From contig PUNJ01000177.1 in assembly GCA_003551705.1 (NCBI GenBank), forward strand, positions 1 through 51,879: a DNA stretch of 51,879 bases, given 5' to 3'. This document shows positions 50,906-51,879 of this stretch, one piece after another (within the stretch, counting starts at the first letter, position 1; each line of letters starts with the position of its first letter). The position numbers and the translations under genes were made by a program. The notes under the pieces were generated by a model. The model had not been told where the DNA came from, searched no databases, and saw only the letters and a list, made by a program, of their open reading frames with translations. Origin of the DNA: Chloroflexota bacterium (GTDB lineage Bacteria; Chloroflexota; Dehalococcoidia; UBA2247; RBG-13-53-26).

Positions 50906-51532
50906 TCATAGCTTCAACACAAAGATGAAGCCATTGGCGAAGTTGAAATTAACTCCTGTAAGGAGCATCCTTAAGCTGCTCATTCTTCCCTCCAGCACAT
51001 GGGCCAGCTCCGTCTCAATTTTGAAATCGTGCATCTGTAGTACATGCTTGAGCGTGCAATACGAATGGTAACAGACGTGCTCGGGATGTACATACTCGAT
51101 CCTTCTTAACGCCAGAATGAAACGGTGCAAGAAGAAAGCATTCGGAGTTTCCAAGACCATCTCTGTGTGCGGCCCAAAGAACTGCTTCACGCCACTAAGA
51201 AACAGTCCGGGATTGGGAAGGTGTTCGATTATTCCGCCTGCCATAATGACGTCGAATGTCCCGGAAATGTCGACTTCGCCCAACTTCTGTAAGTCACCAT
51301 GTACGATGTTGGTTATGCCGTGGGAAGCCGCCCGCTCTATCCCATCCCTGTCGAAGTCTATGCCAACAACGCTATCGGCAACGGCCATTATCTGCTGGTG
51401 CAGACCACAAAATCTACCTTGGTAGAAGTCAACCGCCCCAAGGTCCAGTACACTCTTTCCACTGCACTTTGCGACCAGATAGGGATTGCGCCTGACAACT
51501 TGAAGTCTGGGCAGGCGATGTACGAAATCCAT
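50906..51532 (-). CDS. Class I SAM-dependent methyltransferase, unknown substrate
   Basis: 208 residues, ATG at 51532. It shows a Methyltransf_23-like plan: SVLDLGAVDFYQG (motif I with Ala-Val where Gly-x-Gly is usual), VVGIDFDRDGIERA, FDVIMAGGIIEHLPNPGLFL, and ETPNAFFLHRF. These resemble methyltransferases of surface-sugar or lipid biosynthesis. The motif-I change may affect SAM binding. It lies convergent to the SBP gene and just downstream of a tRNA-Ser gene on the same strand. Longer in-frame starts to 51595 exist but lack a binding site and add no family sequence. Confidence 0.78.
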   Translation of the reverse strand: MDFVHRLPRLQVVRRNPYLVAKCSGKSVLDLGAVDFYQGRFCGLHQQIMAVADSVVGIDFDRDGIERAASHGITNIVHGDLQKLGEVDISGTFDVIMAGGIIEHLPNPGLFLSGVKQFFGPHTEMVLETPNAFFLHRFILALRRIEYVHPEHVCYHSYCTLKHVLQMHDFKIETELAHVLEGRMSSLRMLLTGVNFNFANGFIFVLKL

Positions 51533-51674
51533 CCTGCTAAGGCCCCTTCTTGTGCCAATTATATGGGACTGGACTGCACATGACCAGCATGGCATCGGAA
51601 GCAGGTGGCAAATTGCTGCGTCCTCTCAAGCCCAAGGCTATCGAGGCGACCTTGATCAGGTATTTCCAGAAGAT

Positions 51675-51765
51675 TGGCGGAGGGGGTGGGATTCGAACCC
51701 ACGGTCCTTACAAGAAGGACAACGGTTTTCAAGACCGCCGCATTAAACCACTCTGCCACCCCTCC
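51675..51765 (-). tRNA. tRNA-Ser (anticodon TGA)
   Basis: Read on the minus strand: acceptor GGAGGGG/CCCCTCC, discriminator G and encoded CCA, anticodon stem GCGGT/ACCGT with loop CTTGAAA (TGA anticodon), a long type-II variable arm, and T loop TTCGAAT. The 51766-51879 flank carries its promoter. Confidence 0.95.
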
Positions 51766-51797
51766 CACCTATCTAATCTTTGTCCACACCCTGCATA

Positions 51798-51826
51798 ATT
51801 CTAATGTCGCTGGCCCGCATCGTCAA
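51798..51826 (-). promoter_or_regulatory. Promoter of tRNA-Ser
   Basis: On the minus strand TTGACG (51821-51826) and TAGAAT (51798-51803) are 17 bases apart, a near-consensus sigma-70 promoter. The -10 ends 33 bases before the tRNA 5' end. Confidence 0.68.
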
Positions 51827-51879
51827 TCAGCGAAAATGAATACCCATATATAAATGTTACCCGAGCAGGGTTGCTTGAC

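Overview
The window looks like a chromosomal segment of an anaerobic bacterium of the Chloroflexota, most likely Dehalococcoidia. This placement is inferred, because no rRNA is present. It rests on a tRNA-Thr/Tyr/Thr cluster running directly into tuf-rpmG-secE-nusG-rplK-rplA, an EF-Tu with a four-cysteine insertion, a DUF6125-type protein, a CooC-type nickel ATPase, a lone molybdo/tungsto-enzyme and Na+-decarboxylase subunits. I saw no insertion sequence, CRISPR array, prophage or replication origin.

Layout. 1-5.5 kb: an edge-truncated methyltransferase, an ADP-forming acyl-CoA synthetase alpha-type protein, a MarR regulator, a degenerate receiver protein, a crotonase and a DUF6125-like protein; this could be an acyl-CoA or aromatic-acid catabolic patch. 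5.8-13.1 kb, plus strand: a molybdopterin oxidoreductase, a nucleotide-sugar-type SDR, two small membrane proteins, a pyruvyl transferase and an FAD oxidoreductase. 13.3-16.0 kb, minus strand: a large P-type ATPase. 16.4-21.9 kb, plus strand: a small unknown protein, two OmpR-type response regulators (one with Glu in place of the phospho-Asp), a TasA/camelysin-like secreted protein, its SipW-type signal peptidase, and ftsZ. Two promoters here carry arrays of 11-bp-phased TAAC repeats with identical geometry. 22.0-27.5 kb, minus strand: a 913-residue protein with 19 short beta-type repeats, two PAC2-family proteins and an inositol-monophosphatase-family enzyme.

27.7-37.7 kb, plus strand: tRNAs, tuf, rpmG, secE, nusG, rplK and rplA. 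Next comes a duplicated [HMG-CoA-synthase-like/DUF35 fusion + thiolase] pair lying between rplA and rplJ. A new promoter, an L10 leader and an attenuator then precede rplJ-rplL. 37.9-44.3 kb: an MDR dehydrogenase, then a minus-strand group of a metallo-hydrolase, an SSS symporter, a Ca2+/Na+ antiporter and the OadB and OadG sodium-pump subunits, with a protein-isoaspartate methyltransferase upstream. 44.4-50.9 kb, plus strand: cooC, apgM, tpiA, miaA, a secreted gluzincin-type peptidase and a peptide-binding lipoprotein, many overlapping as in one operon. The window ends with a methyltransferase and tRNA-Ser(TGA).

The strongest candidates for something undescribed are: the SipW/TasA module with its phased-repeat promoters and an atypical regulator; the 19-repeat protein with the PAC2 pair; and the isoprenoid/acyl-CoA enzymes embedded in the ribosomal-protein operon, where one of the two synthase copies has lost its catalytic cysteine.
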